Shown here piece after piece: positions 8,876 through 16,953 of a stretch of 64,000 nt of DNA. The stretch is taken from assembly GCF_024498135.1 (NCBI RefSeq), contig NZ_JANHOH010000001.1, positions 1,240,001-1,304,000 on the forward strand, written 5' to 3'. Below the pieces are notes generated by a model that had not been told where the DNA came from, did not search any database, and saw only the letters and a list, made by a program, of their open reading frames with translations. The stretch is from Mucilaginibacter aquariorum (GTDB taxonomy: Bacteria > Bacteroidota > Bacteroidia > Sphingobacteriales > Sphingobacteriaceae). The translations under genes were made by a program, and so were the position numbers. Numbering within the stretch: the first letter of the stretch is position 1; each line of letters starts with the position of its first letter.

Positions 8876-9337
8876 CTAATCCACCGCTACATAAACTTTC
8901 GATTCTATATCTTCAAAAGCTTTCCCGGTAACATCATAAACATCAAAATCAGCGGTATATTTTCTTTCGATACCCGACTGCCAGATGTGTTGCCACGTAG
9001 CAGCAATATTAGCCGGGAATTTACCCACCGGTGTAAACACCATATATTTACTTGCCGGGATAGCCTTACCTGTAAAACCTTCGGGCAGGTATTCTATCGA
9101 GCTTACTTTGCAACCTAAAATGGCAACGTAGTAATCGTTATGGTCAGATTCGTAATCGGTGTAAACACAATACAACTCATTGCCTTCCCTGTCTTCCAGC
9201 TTTTCGGCCATATTATTTTGAGTAAAGGTTTGCCATAAACTGCCAATATCCCGGCTGGCTTGTCCGTTTTTATTGATAGTCCTTACAGATAAACCTGCAA
9301 CGTAAAACATCGGCAGGTCTTTAATTTCGTGATCCAT
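8876..9337 (-). CDS. GyrI-like / AraC effector-binding domain protein
   Basis: 153 residues forming a stand-alone SOUL/GyrI-type ligand-binding domain: an N-terminal strand FYVAGLSVRT, a helix with SLWQTFTQN, a central strand pair with YCVYTDYESDHNDYYVAILG, and the C-terminal helix IWQSGIERKY preceding DFDVYD. Such domains bind small, often cationic amphipathic molecules; free-standing ones include GyrI and integron-encoded Cass2. It is the last gene of a block with a YafY regulator, an EVE protein and an SRPBCC protein, which fits a small-molecule response. The ligand is unknown. Confidence 0.82.
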   Translation of the reverse strand: MDHEIKDLPMFYVAGLSVRTINKNGQASRDIGSLWQTFTQNNMAEKLEDREGNELYCVYTDYESDHNDYYVAILGCKVSSIEYLPEGFTGKAIPASKYMVFTPVGKFPANIAATWQHIWQSGIERKYTADFDVYDVTGKAFEDIESKVYVAVD

Positions 9338-9393
9338 TATGGTTTTGGTTTAAGTATGTGAAGATAGATTAATATTATTGTTTGTACTTGTAA

Positions 9394-9831
9394 TTACTGA
9401 TCGCCTTGTTTTTCCAGTATCTTTTTTAAATCATCAAAAACCATATGCCAGTTTTTTTCAGAGTGCTCTTTTGAAGCTTCATCTTTTATGTTATCCTGGG
9501 TAATAGTAATGGTAGTAACCCCGTCTTTTTCACTAAGTGCGTAGGTTATATCCGCGTAATTCTCGGGTTTATCTTCGGTACCGCTCATGCTGCTCCAGTA
9601 ACTATATTTCACGTACCAACCGGGCGTAATTTCTAAAATAGTGCCCTTGTCTTCGTAAGTTTTCCCTTCCCATTCGCCGCTAAAGGTAATAGGACTGCCC
9701 ACCTGCCAATCAGTTTTTACATTAGTTCCGAAGAAATATTGCTTTACAATTTCGGGATCAGTTAGTCCTTTCCATACTTCGGCCACTGGTGCCTTAATGT
9801 CAATTGTGGTTGTTAATGATAGCTTGCTCAT
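9394..9831 (-). CDS. SRPBCC-family protein (AHSA1-like)
   Basis: 145 residues with the START/Bet v1-like pattern of the AHSA1 group: an N-terminal strand IDIKAPVAEVWKGLTDP, then GSPITFSGEWEGKTYEDKGTILEI, and a long C-terminal helix with EKNWHMVFDDLKKIL. These proteins enclose a hydrophobic cavity for small ligands; the AHSA1-like bacterial ones are mostly of unknown role. It sits 56 bases upstream of the GyrI-like gene on the same strand, probably co-transcribed with it under the YafY-type regulator. Confidence 0.85.
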   Translation of the reverse strand: MSKLSLTTTIDIKAPVAEVWKGLTDPEIVKQYFFGTNVKTDWQVGSPITFSGEWEGKTYEDKGTILEITPGWYVKYSYWSSMSGTEDKPENYADITYALSEKDGVTTITITQDNIKDEASKEHSEKNWHMVFDDLKKILEKQGDQ

Positions 9832-9843
9832 AATGTTTTATTG

Positions 9844-10290
9844 TTAGATATGATTAGTAATTATTGGTTCTGCGTTTATCATGGCCGATTTGATCTGCTT
9901 AAAATCATGCTCCTGGATCTCAAAAAAACCAAACCTGAATTTAAATCCCCAGGCCTTTTTGTTTTCAATAAAATTCAAGCTGGGTATCAATGGTTCAATT
10001 GGTGTTTCGGTGCATTTGTAAAAATTAACATTGCGCCGATAAGGCACAAAATCGTCACTCATTTTATGTCGATATATTTCATCGCCTTTCACCTGCCCTA
10101 TCGCCGTAAAAGCCTGCAATGGTTCTTTACCACCATAGGTTTGTTTGGGCGAATAAAATATAACCCAATCACCGGGCTTTAGTTTTTTAAGCGGTGCTTC
10201 CTTGCCATGATTTGCCTGCATAAATCCGCCCTTGACCCCGCGGGCCAGGTGATCTTTTGATACTACAACTATCCAATATCGCTGTGACAT
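9844..10290 (-). CDS. EVE domain-containing protein
   Basis: 148 residues that start YWIVVVSKDHL and contain KPGDWVIFYSP and AIGQVKGDEIY, the typical blocks of the EVE (PUA-like, UPF0310) fold. EVE domains read modified bases in DNA or RNA, and in bacteria they often sit near restriction systems, but no restriction gene is present here. It is followed on the same strand by the SRPBCC gene 12 bases away. Its substrate cannot be told from the sequence. Confidence 0.85.
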   Translation of the reverse strand: MSQRYWIVVVSKDHLARGVKGGFMQANHGKEAPLKKLKPGDWVIFYSPKQTYGGKEPLQAFTAIGQVKGDEIYRHKMSDDFVPYRRNVNFYKCTETPIEPLIPSLNFIENKKAWGFKFRFGFFEIQEHDFKQIKSAMINAEPIITNHI

Positions 10291-10383
10291 TTGCCTTGGC
10301 TTATTATTTAATACAAAAACTTAGCCACAAAGAAAGGCATGCATATTGACAGCAGTATGTCAACAGGAGTAAAGAAATAAGTT

Positions 10384-10450
10384 TGTCATAGTGAGCTTGT
10401 CGAACTATCAAGCATCAAATATTCAGTCTTCGACAGGCTCAGACTGACGA
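10384..10450. repeat. Dispersed palindromic repeat, family A
   Basis: Arms TGTCATAGTGAGCTTGTCGA and TCTTCGACAGGCTCAGACTG are inverted repeats of the same family as at 8779. It lies between the EVE gene and the YafY-type gene, so within the presumed unit rather than at its end. Confidence 0.7.
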
Positions 10451-10454
10451 GGCA

Positions 10455-11411
10455 TTACACTTCCACGGGCGAATTTCGCCTCACAATACCTTCGGCTATT
10501 TCTGCTACCCTATCCTTTACTTTATCCGGGCTAATCACTTCAGCATGATCGCCAAACATCATAAACCAACGTGCAAACCCTTCGGTTGATATCGTAAGGA
10601 AGGTCATTTCGCGATACTTGGTGAATTGCTTTTCAGATACAAAACCATGGTAATAGCGTTGTTCGTTTATATAATTAGATACTTCGTTATCAACTTTTAT
10701 AACGATGGTTTCCAATTTATTTTCGCAGGCTGTTTGGGCTATATAATCTTTAAGCGTTGGGTGGTTGCCTTCAAAACACATATCGGTTTCGGCAAGTGCC
10801 TGTATCCTGTCCAGTCTAAAGTCGCGGTAATCGTTTCGCATCCGGCAAAAGGCTATCAGGTGCCAGTAACTATCCAGATAAAATATGCCAATGGGTTCGA
10901 TATGCCGGTTGGTTTTAGTTTGCGTATAACCGGCTGTATAATCTATGCAGAGCACTTTTTTATTGGCTATGCAGTTTAAAATAGTTTGGATATGATCGTT
11001 ATTATTTACCCTGCGCTGGGTTTGGCTTTTCAATACTTCTATGCTGCCATCCATGCTTTCCAGCAGGTCTTTCTCGGCAGTTTTCAATATCGCCCTGATC
11101 TTATACATGGCCGATTTATGCTGCGCGGCGGTAGAAGCATCGGTCATCTTCTCTACAAACTTTTCGGCGGTTAAAAATGCAGTGGCCTCTTCCCGGGTAA
11201 ACATGATAGGCGGCAGGCGATAGCCATCAACCAATGAGTAACCTACCCCTGCCTCACCAATAATAGGCACGCCGGCTTCTTCCAGCGATCGCACGTCCCG
11301 GTAAACGGTGCGCAAACTAATATTAAACCTTGCCGCAATATCGCTTGCCTTTACTACTCTGCGCGTTTGCAGCTGTATTAATATGGCAGATATGCGGTCG
11401 ATGCGGTTCAT
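10455..11411 (-). CDS. YafY-family transcriptional regulator (HTH_11 plus WYL domain)
   Basis: 318 residues. The first 60 form a DeoR/HTH_11-type winged helix (RRVVKASDIAARFNISLRTVYRDVRSLEE is the helix-turn-helix region, residues about 17-45), followed by GVPIIGEAGVGYSLVDGYRLPP. Residues about 140-225 are a WYL domain (LCIDYTAG, HIEPIGIFYLDSYWHLIAFCR, DFRLDRIQAL), and a WCX-like C-terminus ends in HAEVISPDKVKDRVAEIAEGIV. WYL regulators bind small or nucleic-acid ligands and act as one-component switches. It heads a same-strand block with the EVE, SRPBCC and GyrI-like genes, though 164 bases and a repeat separate it from them, so it may regulate them or be read separately. Confidence 0.93.
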   Translation of the reverse strand: MNRIDRISAILIQLQTRRVVKASDIAARFNISLRTVYRDVRSLEEAGVPIIGEAGVGYSLVDGYRLPPIMFTREEATAFLTAEKFVEKMTDASTAAQHKSAMYKIRAILKTAEKDLLESMDGSIEVLKSQTQRRVNNNDHIQTILNCIANKKVLCIDYTAGYTQTKTNRHIEPIGIFYLDSYWHLIAFCRMRNDYRDFRLDRIQALAETDMCFEGNHPTLKDYIAQTACENKLETIVIKVDNEVSNYINEQRYYHGFVSEKQFTKYREMTFLTISTEGFARWFMMFGDHAEVISPDKVKDRVAEIAEGIVRRNSPVEV

Positions 11412-11464
11412 GCCCCAAAATAAACAAAAAAACTAATTACCTTAGCACAAATGTTATATTAAAA

Positions 11465-11905
11465 ATGGCAGAACAACCCGAAGATAAGATCATCACCTTT
11501 GAACAGTATTATGATCCGATGCTGGCGCACATTATCCGTACCAAGCTGGAAGATAACGGCATACCGTGTTTTATTGCCGATGATAACATTATATCTGCAA
11601 ACCCCATATACAGCAACGCGGTTGGCGGCATCAAACTAAAAATATTTGAGCGCGACCTGGAGCGCTGCCGCGAGATATTGGCAGAAAGTGGCGATATGCA
11701 TGAACAAGATCATTTTGAAATTGACGAGGAAACCCACTCGCCGGTCATTTGCCCTTACTGTGCATCAAGTAATGTGCGTTATGGCCCTGCCACTGAAAGA
11801 AGAACGCACTGGTTTACTGCCTTACTATTTGTTCTTCTATCGGCATTTCCGCTTTACGCGCGAAAATCCTGGCATTGCTTTAATTGCCAACGTGATTTTG
11901 AATAA
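11465..11905 (+). CDS. DUF2007-type protein with membrane segment and zinc ribbon
   Basis: 146 residues when started at the ATG at 11465 (MAEQPEDKIITF); the longer frame upstream runs into the regulator gene. Residues about 8-75 (FEQYYDPMLAHIIRTKLEDNG, then GIKLKIFERDLERCREIL) match the DUF2007 putative signal-transducing fold. The C-terminal half has CPYC at about 97, a hydrophobic stretch FTALLFVLLSAFPLYA, then CFNC, so two CxxC pairs flank a membrane segment and could bind one zinc. Function unknown. It is divergent from the YafY-type gene. Confidence 0.8.
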   Translation: MAEQPEDKIITFEQYYDPMLAHIIRTKLEDNGIPCFIADDNIISANPIYSNAVGGIKLKIFERDLERCREILAESGDMHEQDHFEIDEETHSPVICPYCASSNVRYGPATERRTHWFTALLFVLLSAFPLYARKSWHCFNCQRDFE

Positions 11906-11990
11906 AGCCTGAAGCCTCACGCATGCTCTCATATTGTATCAAAGCTGATACATTTATACTTATTATTGCCCTATTATTATATTTAGCCAT

Positions 11991-13010
11991 ATGTATGATC
12001 GCCGCAAATTTTTAAAATTAACCGCAGTAACTGCTTCTTTAACAGCCTTATCAAAATATGCACCTGCAAAGTCTATTGCTTCTAAGGGTGCAGAAAAGTT
12101 TCCGATAGTAATTTCTACGTGGGATTTTGGTATTGAAGCCAATAAAGAAGCATGGAAAACACTATCTAAAGGCGGCCGTGCCCTGGATGCTGTTGAGGCA
12201 GGTGTTAAGATCCCCGAGGCGGATATGAAAAATCATACTGTAGGCCGTGCCGGTTATCCGGATCGTGATGGCCATGTTACGCTGGACGCCTGTATAATGG
12301 ATGAGTTTGGCAATTGCGGGTCTGTAGCGGCTATGGAGAATATTGCGCACCCAATTTCGGTTGCGCGTTTAGTGATGGAAAAAACCCCGCACGTAATGCT
12401 GGTTGGCGATGGTGCCACACAATTTGCCATTGAGCAGGGCTTTAAAAAAGAAAAATTATTAACGCCCGAGTCATACAAGGCATGGAAAGAGTGGCTTAAA
12501 ACAGCCAAATATTCTCCTATTTTAAATATCGAGAACAAACAACGCCGCCCGGGCAGCAAATACAACCACGATACGATTGGTATGCTGGCGCTTGATGCAA
12601 AAGGAAATATTAGCGGTGCCTGCACTACCAGCGGCATGGCTTTTAAACTGCATGGCCGTGTTGGCGACAGCCCTATTATCGGCGCCGGGCTTTATGTAGA
12701 TAACGAAGTGGGCGGTGCTACTTCAACCGGCGTGGGCGAAGAAGTGATACGTAATGTAGGTAGCTTTTTAGTGGTTGAATTAATGCGCCAGGGCTACTCG
12801 CCGGAGGATGCTTGTAAAGAAGCTGTCAACCGTATTATTAAAAAGAAACCACAAACCGCTAAACAGATCCAGGTAGGTTTTTTAGCTATCAACAAAAAAG
12901 GCGAATATGGCGCTTATGCAATTCAGGAAGGTTTTTCGTTTGCTGTATGTGATGATAAAAATCAGGAATTATTAATACCCGGTAAGAGCTTTTATAAAGA
13001 AACTAAATAA
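11991..13010 (+). CDS. Glycosylasparaginase (N4-(beta-N-acetylglucosaminyl)-L-asparaginase), Tat-exported
   Basis: 339 residues with a twin-arginine signal at the start (YDRRKFLKLTAV, residues 2-13). The fold is that of the N-terminal-nucleophile isoaspartyl-peptidase/glycosylasparaginase family: the precursor should cut itself before Thr195 in NHDTIGMLALD, and the new N-terminal Thr is the nucleophile. Later blocks GRVGDSPIIGAGLYVDNEVG and GATSTGVGEEVIRN bind substrate. It is closest in pattern to the secreted Elizabethkingia enzyme, which removes Asn-linked N-acetylglucosamine from glycopeptides; general isoaspartyl-peptidase activity is the alternative. Export by Tat fits a periplasmic scavenging role. 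It appears to be a single gene. Confidence 0.9.
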   Translation: MYDRRKFLKLTAVTASLTALSKYAPAKSIASKGAEKFPIVISTWDFGIEANKEAWKTLSKGGRALDAVEAGVKIPEADMKNHTVGRAGYPDRDGHVTLDACIMDEFGNCGSVAAMENIAHPISVARLVMEKTPHVMLVGDGATQFAIEQGFKKEKLLTPESYKAWKEWLKTAKYSPILNIENKQRRPGSKYNHDTIGMLALDAKGNISGACTTSGMAFKLHGRVGDSPIIGAGLYVDNEVGGATSTGVGEEVIRNVGSFLVVELMRQGYSPEDACKEAVNRIIKKKPQTAKQIQVGFLAINKKGEYGAYAIQEGFSFAVCDDKNQELLIPGKSFYKETK

Positions 13011-13049
13011 AACATATTTCATCAACCGGAGTTTTGATAACCATAATCC

Positions 13050-13057
13050 TACTTTTG
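13050..13057 (+). promoter_or_regulatory. -7 promoter box (TACTTTTG) for cutC
   Basis: Perfect TAnnTTTG match ending 7 bases before the cutC ATG, so the mRNA would be nearly leaderless. A TTG lies at 13034-13036 but the spacing of 13 bases is short for a -33 element. Confidence 0.5.
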
Positions 13058-13064
13058 CTACATA

Positions 13065-13826
13065 ATGAACCCCGAACGCTCCCCTGTAATACTCGAAGTT
13101 TGTGCTAATTCAGTAACGTCGGCTATTGCCGCGCAGGACGGCGGGGCTGCAAGAGTTGAATTATGCGAGAATTTGGCCGAAGGTGGTACTACGCCATCAT
13201 ATGGCCAGTTGATACTGGCACGCAAGCATTTGCATATTAAACTTTATGTGCTTATACGCCCCCGGCGCGGAGATTTCCTTTATACCGATCTGGAGTTTGA
13301 GGTAATGCAGGCTGATATCCGGGCCTGTATTGAGGCCGGTTGTGATGGCGTTGTGATTGGCATGCTTAAAGCTGATGGCAGCATTGATAAAGAACGCTGT
13401 ACCGAATTGGTGCGCCTTGCCCGCCAATGGGGCCTTGGTGTTACCTTTCACCGCGCGTTTGATATGTGTGCCGATCAATACCAGGCCCTTGAAGATATTA
13501 TTGAAATGGGATGCGAACGCATACTTACCTCGGGTGGTAAAAGCACAGCTATGGAAGGCGCAACCACTTTAACCCATTTAATTGAAAAAGCGGCCGGCAG
13601 GATAACCATTATGCCCGGCAGTGGCATTACCGAAAATAACGTTGCCGACCTGATACACTTTACCGGTGCAACAGAAGTGCACTCCTCGGCCCGCATTAAC
13701 ATACCCGGGCAAATGCAGTATAAAAATGATCATATACTGATGAGCAACACCCCCGGCGATGAATATAGTATTGATGTTACAAGTGCCGACAGGGTAAGGA
13801 AAATACTAAAAGCAGCCAACAGTTAA
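13065..13826 (+). CDS. cutC: CutC family protein
   Basis: 253 residues, the normal CutC length, forming a TIM barrel with the family blocks LEVCANSVTSAIAAQDGGA, RVELCENLAEGGTTPSYG, RPRRGDFLY, GVVIGML, TFHRAFDM, ILTSGG and the C-terminal EVHSSAR. CutC was linked to copper homeostasis in E. coli, but later work disputes a direct copper role, so its activity is best regarded as unsettled. It has its own promoter box and ends before the sulfur operon's promoter; no copper gene is nearby. Confidence 0.93.
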   Translation: MNPERSPVILEVCANSVTSAIAAQDGGAARVELCENLAEGGTTPSYGQLILARKHLHIKLYVLIRPRRGDFLYTDLEFEVMQADIRACIEAGCDGVVIGMLKADGSIDKERCTELVRLARQWGLGVTFHRAFDMCADQYQALEDIIEMGCERILTSGGKSTAMEGATTLTHLIEKAAGRITIMPGSGITENNVADLIHFTGATEVHSSARINIPGQMQYKNDHILMSNTPGDEYSIDVTSADRVRKILKAANS

Positions 13827-13911
13827 TCTGCGATCAAAATAATTTAAATGTCACTTCCTGTTTTTTTTCAAATAAATTCTACTAATTCCATATAGTATAT
13901 ATATATTTGGC

Positions 13912-13919
13912 AATAGAAA
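13912..13919 (+). promoter_or_regulatory. -7 promoter box (TATATTTG) of the sulfate-assimilation operon
   Basis: Perfect TAnnTTTG match in an AT-rich stretch after cutC. Transcription would begin near 13925, about 150 bases before the first start codon, leaving a long leader. Confidence 0.55.
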
Positions 13920-13924
13920 TGAAT

Positions 13925-14050
13925 AGCACACATTTAACATATTACACCCTCTTAATTTATTGCTGTATGCAAGAGGAGAAACCGTGGCTGTAAGTATGTG
14001 TAAATGAGAAATATACGCCTCTTCAGCTTAGCCGAAGGGGCTTTTTTATA
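13925..14050 (+). promoter_or_regulatory. Structured leader with terminator: putative attenuator or riboswitch of the sulfur operon
   Basis: About 125 bases between the promoter box and the terminator. The element AAGAGG (13971-13976) can pair upstream with CCTCTT (13948-13953) or downstream with CCTCTT (14018-14023), and the second choice would break the terminator stem. CATTTA (13931-13936) can pair with TAAATG (14001-14006) to close a junction around the first hairpin. A tiny reading frame (13967-13993, eight codons) lies in it but has no Cys or Met codon beyond its start, so classic peptide attenuation is unlikely. It does not resemble the SAM-I, SAM-II, TPP or cobalamin consensus as far as I can judge by eye. 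Confidence 0.5.
14017..14047 (+). terminator. Intrinsic terminator inside the sulfur-operon leader
   Basis: GCCTCTTC (14017-14024) pairs with GAAGGGGC (14034-14041) over a 9-base loop and is followed by six T. It lies 27 bases before the first ATG of the operon, so it would stop transcription before the operon unless prevented. It is too far from cutC, with a promoter between, to be simply the cutC terminator, although it would serve as one. Confidence 0.75.
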
Positions 14051-14074
14051 AGTTTAAAGTAATCCACCAAAAAT

Positions 14075-16168
14075 ATGCAAAGCTTCAGAACAGAACTGGA
14101 GAATCCGATAGTAGAACAGGACATTATCGACCTTGAACGGAAGATAAGGGCTTTTCGCGAAGGTAAAATTCACGACGAAAAATTCAGGAGCCTGCGCCTC
14201 GCGCGTGGCGTTTATGGCCAAAGGCAGCCCGGCGTACAAATGGTGCGTATTAAATTACCCTTTGGTAAGGTTACTTTTAAACAGCTTTTAAAAATTGCCG
14301 ATATATCTGACGAGTATGGCAGCAGTAACCTGCACTTAACCACACGCCAGGATATCCAGATCCATTATGTTAGCCTTGACCGCACCCCACAATTATGGGC
14401 CGAGTTGGAGCAGGATGACATTACCCTTCGCGAAGCTTGCGGAAATACGGTAAGGAATGTAACCTCGTCCCCTACTTCGGGTGTTGACCCATTGGAACCA
14501 TTTGATGTTTCGCCGTATGCACAGGCTACGTTCGAATATTTTCTGCGTAACCCAATTTGCCAGGAAATGGGCCGTAAGTTTAAGATCTCTTTTTCATCAA
14601 GCGAAGCAGATACCGCTTTCGCTTATATACATGATGTTGGCTTGATCCCTAAAGTGAATGAAGCCGGCGAACGCGGTTTTAAAGTACTTTTAGGCGGCGG
14701 ACTTGGCGCGCAACCCTTATTGGCAAGTGCGGTAGAGGAGTTTTTGCCGGAAGACCAGTTGATACCTTACATAGAAACAATTATCAGGGTATTTGACCGT
14801 TACGGTGAACGCAATAACCGTAACAAGGCCCGTTTAAAATACCTGATACAAAAGATAGGTTTGGATGAGGTTTTACGCCTTGCAGCCGAAGAACGCACTG
14901 CCATTAAAGTAAAAACCTGGCCTATTAACCGTGATTCGGTTCCGCAGCCTGTAATTCCACCTTTAACTATCTATCCGCGGGTTCCTATAAGCAACCCGCT
15001 GCGCTACGAACAATGGTTGGTAACAAACGTTTTTGAGCAAAAGCAAACCGGTTTTTATGGCGTATATGTAAAAGTGCCTGTGGGCGATATCCCAACCGAT
15101 ATTGCACGTAAAATGGTTGCTGCCATACAACCTTATGCAGCCGACGAGATCCGCATAACCCAAAACCAGGGCTTGTTATTAAAATATGTGCGTAAAGAAG
15201 CCTTACCCGCGCTTTACGAAGGTTTAAATGCCCTAAACATGGCTGCACCAGGCTTTGACAGTATTGCCGATGTAACTACCTGCCCGGGTACCGATACCTG
15301 TAATTTGGGTATCAGTAACAGCATGACCATGGCTAAGGTACTGGAAGATGTGATATTTAATGAATACGAGGATCTTATTTATAACCGCGAGATCAAGATA
15401 AAAATAAGTGGCTGTATGAACAGTTGTGGCCAGCATGGTTTGGCGCATATTGGTTTTCATGGCAGCTCGCTTAAGGCAGGAACAAGGGTTTTGCCATCTG
15501 TACAGGTAATGCTTGGTGGCGGTACCGTAGGCAATGGCGAAGGCCGTGTGGCCGAACGGGTAATAAAAGTGCCATCAAAACGTGCAACCCATGTTTTAAG
15601 GGCTGTGCTGGATGATTATAAAACATTATCGCCCGAGGGGGAAACCTTTCACGCTTATTACGACAGGCAGGGTAAGGATTATTTCTATCGCCTGCTAAAA
15701 CCACTGGCCGACCTAACCACCCTTACAGATGATGAATTTGTTGACTGGGGCCACCAGGAAACTTATGTTTCGGCTATAGGTGTTGGCGAATGCGCCGGTG
15801 TGATCATTGACCTGGTTGCCACCCTTTTATACGAAAGCGAAGAGAAGCTGGGCTGGGCCAATGGCGCTTATGCCAAAGGTTTATGGTCAGATGCTATCTA
15901 TCATTCCTACAATACTTTCATTAGCTCGGCTAAGGCTTTGTTGTTGGATAAAGGCGTTAACAGCAGCACACAGGCAGGTGTTATCCGCGAGTTTGATGCG
16001 CATTATGTATCAACCGGAGAGATTGATATAAATGGTACATTTAACGACCTGGTATTGCAAATAAATAAAAATGAACCCTCTGAAGAATTTGCCACCGCTT
16101 ACAAGCAACAGGCAACAGATTTTTTAGAAGCGGTTAAAGTTAAAAGAGAGGCAGTGTTGCAATCATGA
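14075..16168 (+). CDS. Sulfite/nitrite reductase (siroheme, 4Fe-4S) with C-terminal HEPN-like helical domain
   Basis: 697 residues. The first 550 contain the duplicated half-domains of sulfite/nitrite reductases and the siroheme/iron-sulfur ligands C403 and C409 (CPGTDTC) with C447 and C451 (CMNSC), the C-x5-C...C-x3-C pattern. It should reduce sulfite to sulfide with six electrons; nitrite is the alternative substrate, but its place as first gene before cobA, cysH and cysDN argues for sulfite. Residues about 550-697 are extra: mostly helical, with AYAKGLWSDAIYHSYNTF and SAKALLLDKG, resembling the nucleotide-binding HEPN helical bundle. I recall similar fusions being annotated as HEPN proteins in Sphingobacteriaceae. 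No flavoprotein partner is encoded nearby, so ferredoxin is the probable donor. Overlaps cobA by 4 bases. Confidence 0.92.
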   Translation: MQSFRTELENPIVEQDIIDLERKIRAFREGKIHDEKFRSLRLARGVYGQRQPGVQMVRIKLPFGKVTFKQLLKIADISDEYGSSNLHLTTRQDIQIHYVSLDRTPQLWAELEQDDITLREACGNTVRNVTSSPTSGVDPLEPFDVSPYAQATFEYFLRNPICQEMGRKFKISFSSSEADTAFAYIHDVGLIPKVNEAGERGFKVLLGGGLGAQPLLASAVEEFLPEDQLIPYIETIIRVFDRYGERNNRNKARLKYLIQKIGLDEVLRLAAEERTAIKVKTWPINRDSVPQPVIPPLTIYPRVPISNPLRYEQWLVTNVFEQKQTGFYGVYVKVPVGDIPTDIARKMVAAIQPYAADEIRITQNQGLLLKYVRKEALPALYEGLNALNMAAPGFDSIADVTTCPGTDTCNLGISNSMTMAKVLEDVIFNEYEDLIYNREIKIKISGCMNSCGQHGLAHIGFHGSSLKAGTRVLPSVQVMLGGGTVGNGEGRVAERVIKVPSKRATHVLRAVLDDYKTLSPEGETFHAYYDRQGKDYFYRLLKPLADLTTLTDDEFVDWGHQETYVSAIGVGECAGVIIDLVATLLYESEEKLGWANGAYAKGLWSDAIYHSYNTFISSAKALLLDKGVNSSTQAGVIREFDAHYVSTGEIDINGTFNDLVLQINKNEPSEEFATAYKQQATDFLEAVKVKREAVLQS

Positions 16169-16953
16169 TATCAAGAAATACAAATAGCATAAAAGAACCA
16201 CGAATCACTCTTGTGGGCGCGGGCCCCGGCGACGCAGAGCTTATTACCCTAAAAGGTATTAAAGCGCTGCAAACCGCCGATGTGGTTTTATATGATGCTT
16301 TAGTGAATGAGGAAATTTTAGCTTTTGCCCCTGCTAACGCTACCAAAGTTTATGTGGGTAAACGCTCTGGCGATCACTCTTTTTCGCAAGAGAACATCAA
16401 CAAACTGATGGTTGACTACGCCCTTAACTATGGCCATGTGGTAAGGTTAAAGGGCGGCGACCCATTTGTATTTGGCCGCGGGCACGAAGAATTGGATTTT
16501 GCTGCCGAATATAACATCCCTACGCAGGTTGTTCCGGGCATTTCGAGTTCTATTGGTGTACCGGGCTTACAAGGCATACCGGTTACCCATAGGGGTTTAA
16601 GTGAAAGCTTTTGGGTAGTTACCGGCACAACAAGCGATGGCAAAATATCTGCCGACCTGTATCAGGCGGCTAAAACCAACGCTACCATTGTGGTGCTTAT
16701 GGGTATCCACAAGCTGGCGCAAATTGCACAGATATTTAAGAATGAAGGCAAAGGTAAATTACCGGTTGCCGTAATACAAAGCGGGACCACCGTTAACGAA
16801 AAGGTAGTTATTGGCATAGCCGATAATATTGCAGATCTGGCCGGAGAAAGCGGCATCAGCTCTCCTGCCCTTATCGTTTTTGGCGAAGTGGTTTCACTAC
16901 ACCCTAAATTTAAACTGGTAAAAGACGTTTATGACATTGTTGCCAAAGGATAA
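16165..16953 (+). CDS. cobA: Uroporphyrinogen-III C-methyltransferase
   Basis: 262 residues with the full SUMT pattern: the SAM-binding loop VGAGPGDAELITLKG near residue 18, DVVLYDALV, VRLKGGDPFVFGRGHEE, and VPGISSSIGVPGLQGIPVTHRG. It adds two methyl groups from SAM to uroporphyrinogen III to give precorrin-2, the first step towards siroheme for the sulfite reductase just upstream. The start ATG overlaps the stop of the reductase (ATGA), and the end overlaps the next gene by 23 bases, so the three are tightly coupled. Confidence 0.95.
   Translation: MISRNTNSIKEPRITLVGAGPGDAELITLKGIKALQTADVVLYDALVNEEILAFAPANATKVYVGKRSGDHSFSQENINKLMVDYALNYGHVVRLKGGDPFVFGRGHEELDFAAEYNIPTQVVPGISSSIGVPGLQGIPVTHRGLSESFWVVTGTTSDGKISADLYQAAKTNATIVVLMGIHKLAQIAQIFKNEGKGKLPVAVIQSGTTVNEKVVIGIADNIADLAGESGISSPALIVFGEVVSLHPKFKLVKDVYDIVAKG

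Noticed and set aside
13967..13993. Eight-codon frame in the sulfur-operon leader as an attenuation peptide
   Set aside because: It contains no cysteine and no methionine after the start, so ribosome stalling on sulfur amino-acid codons cannot be argued.
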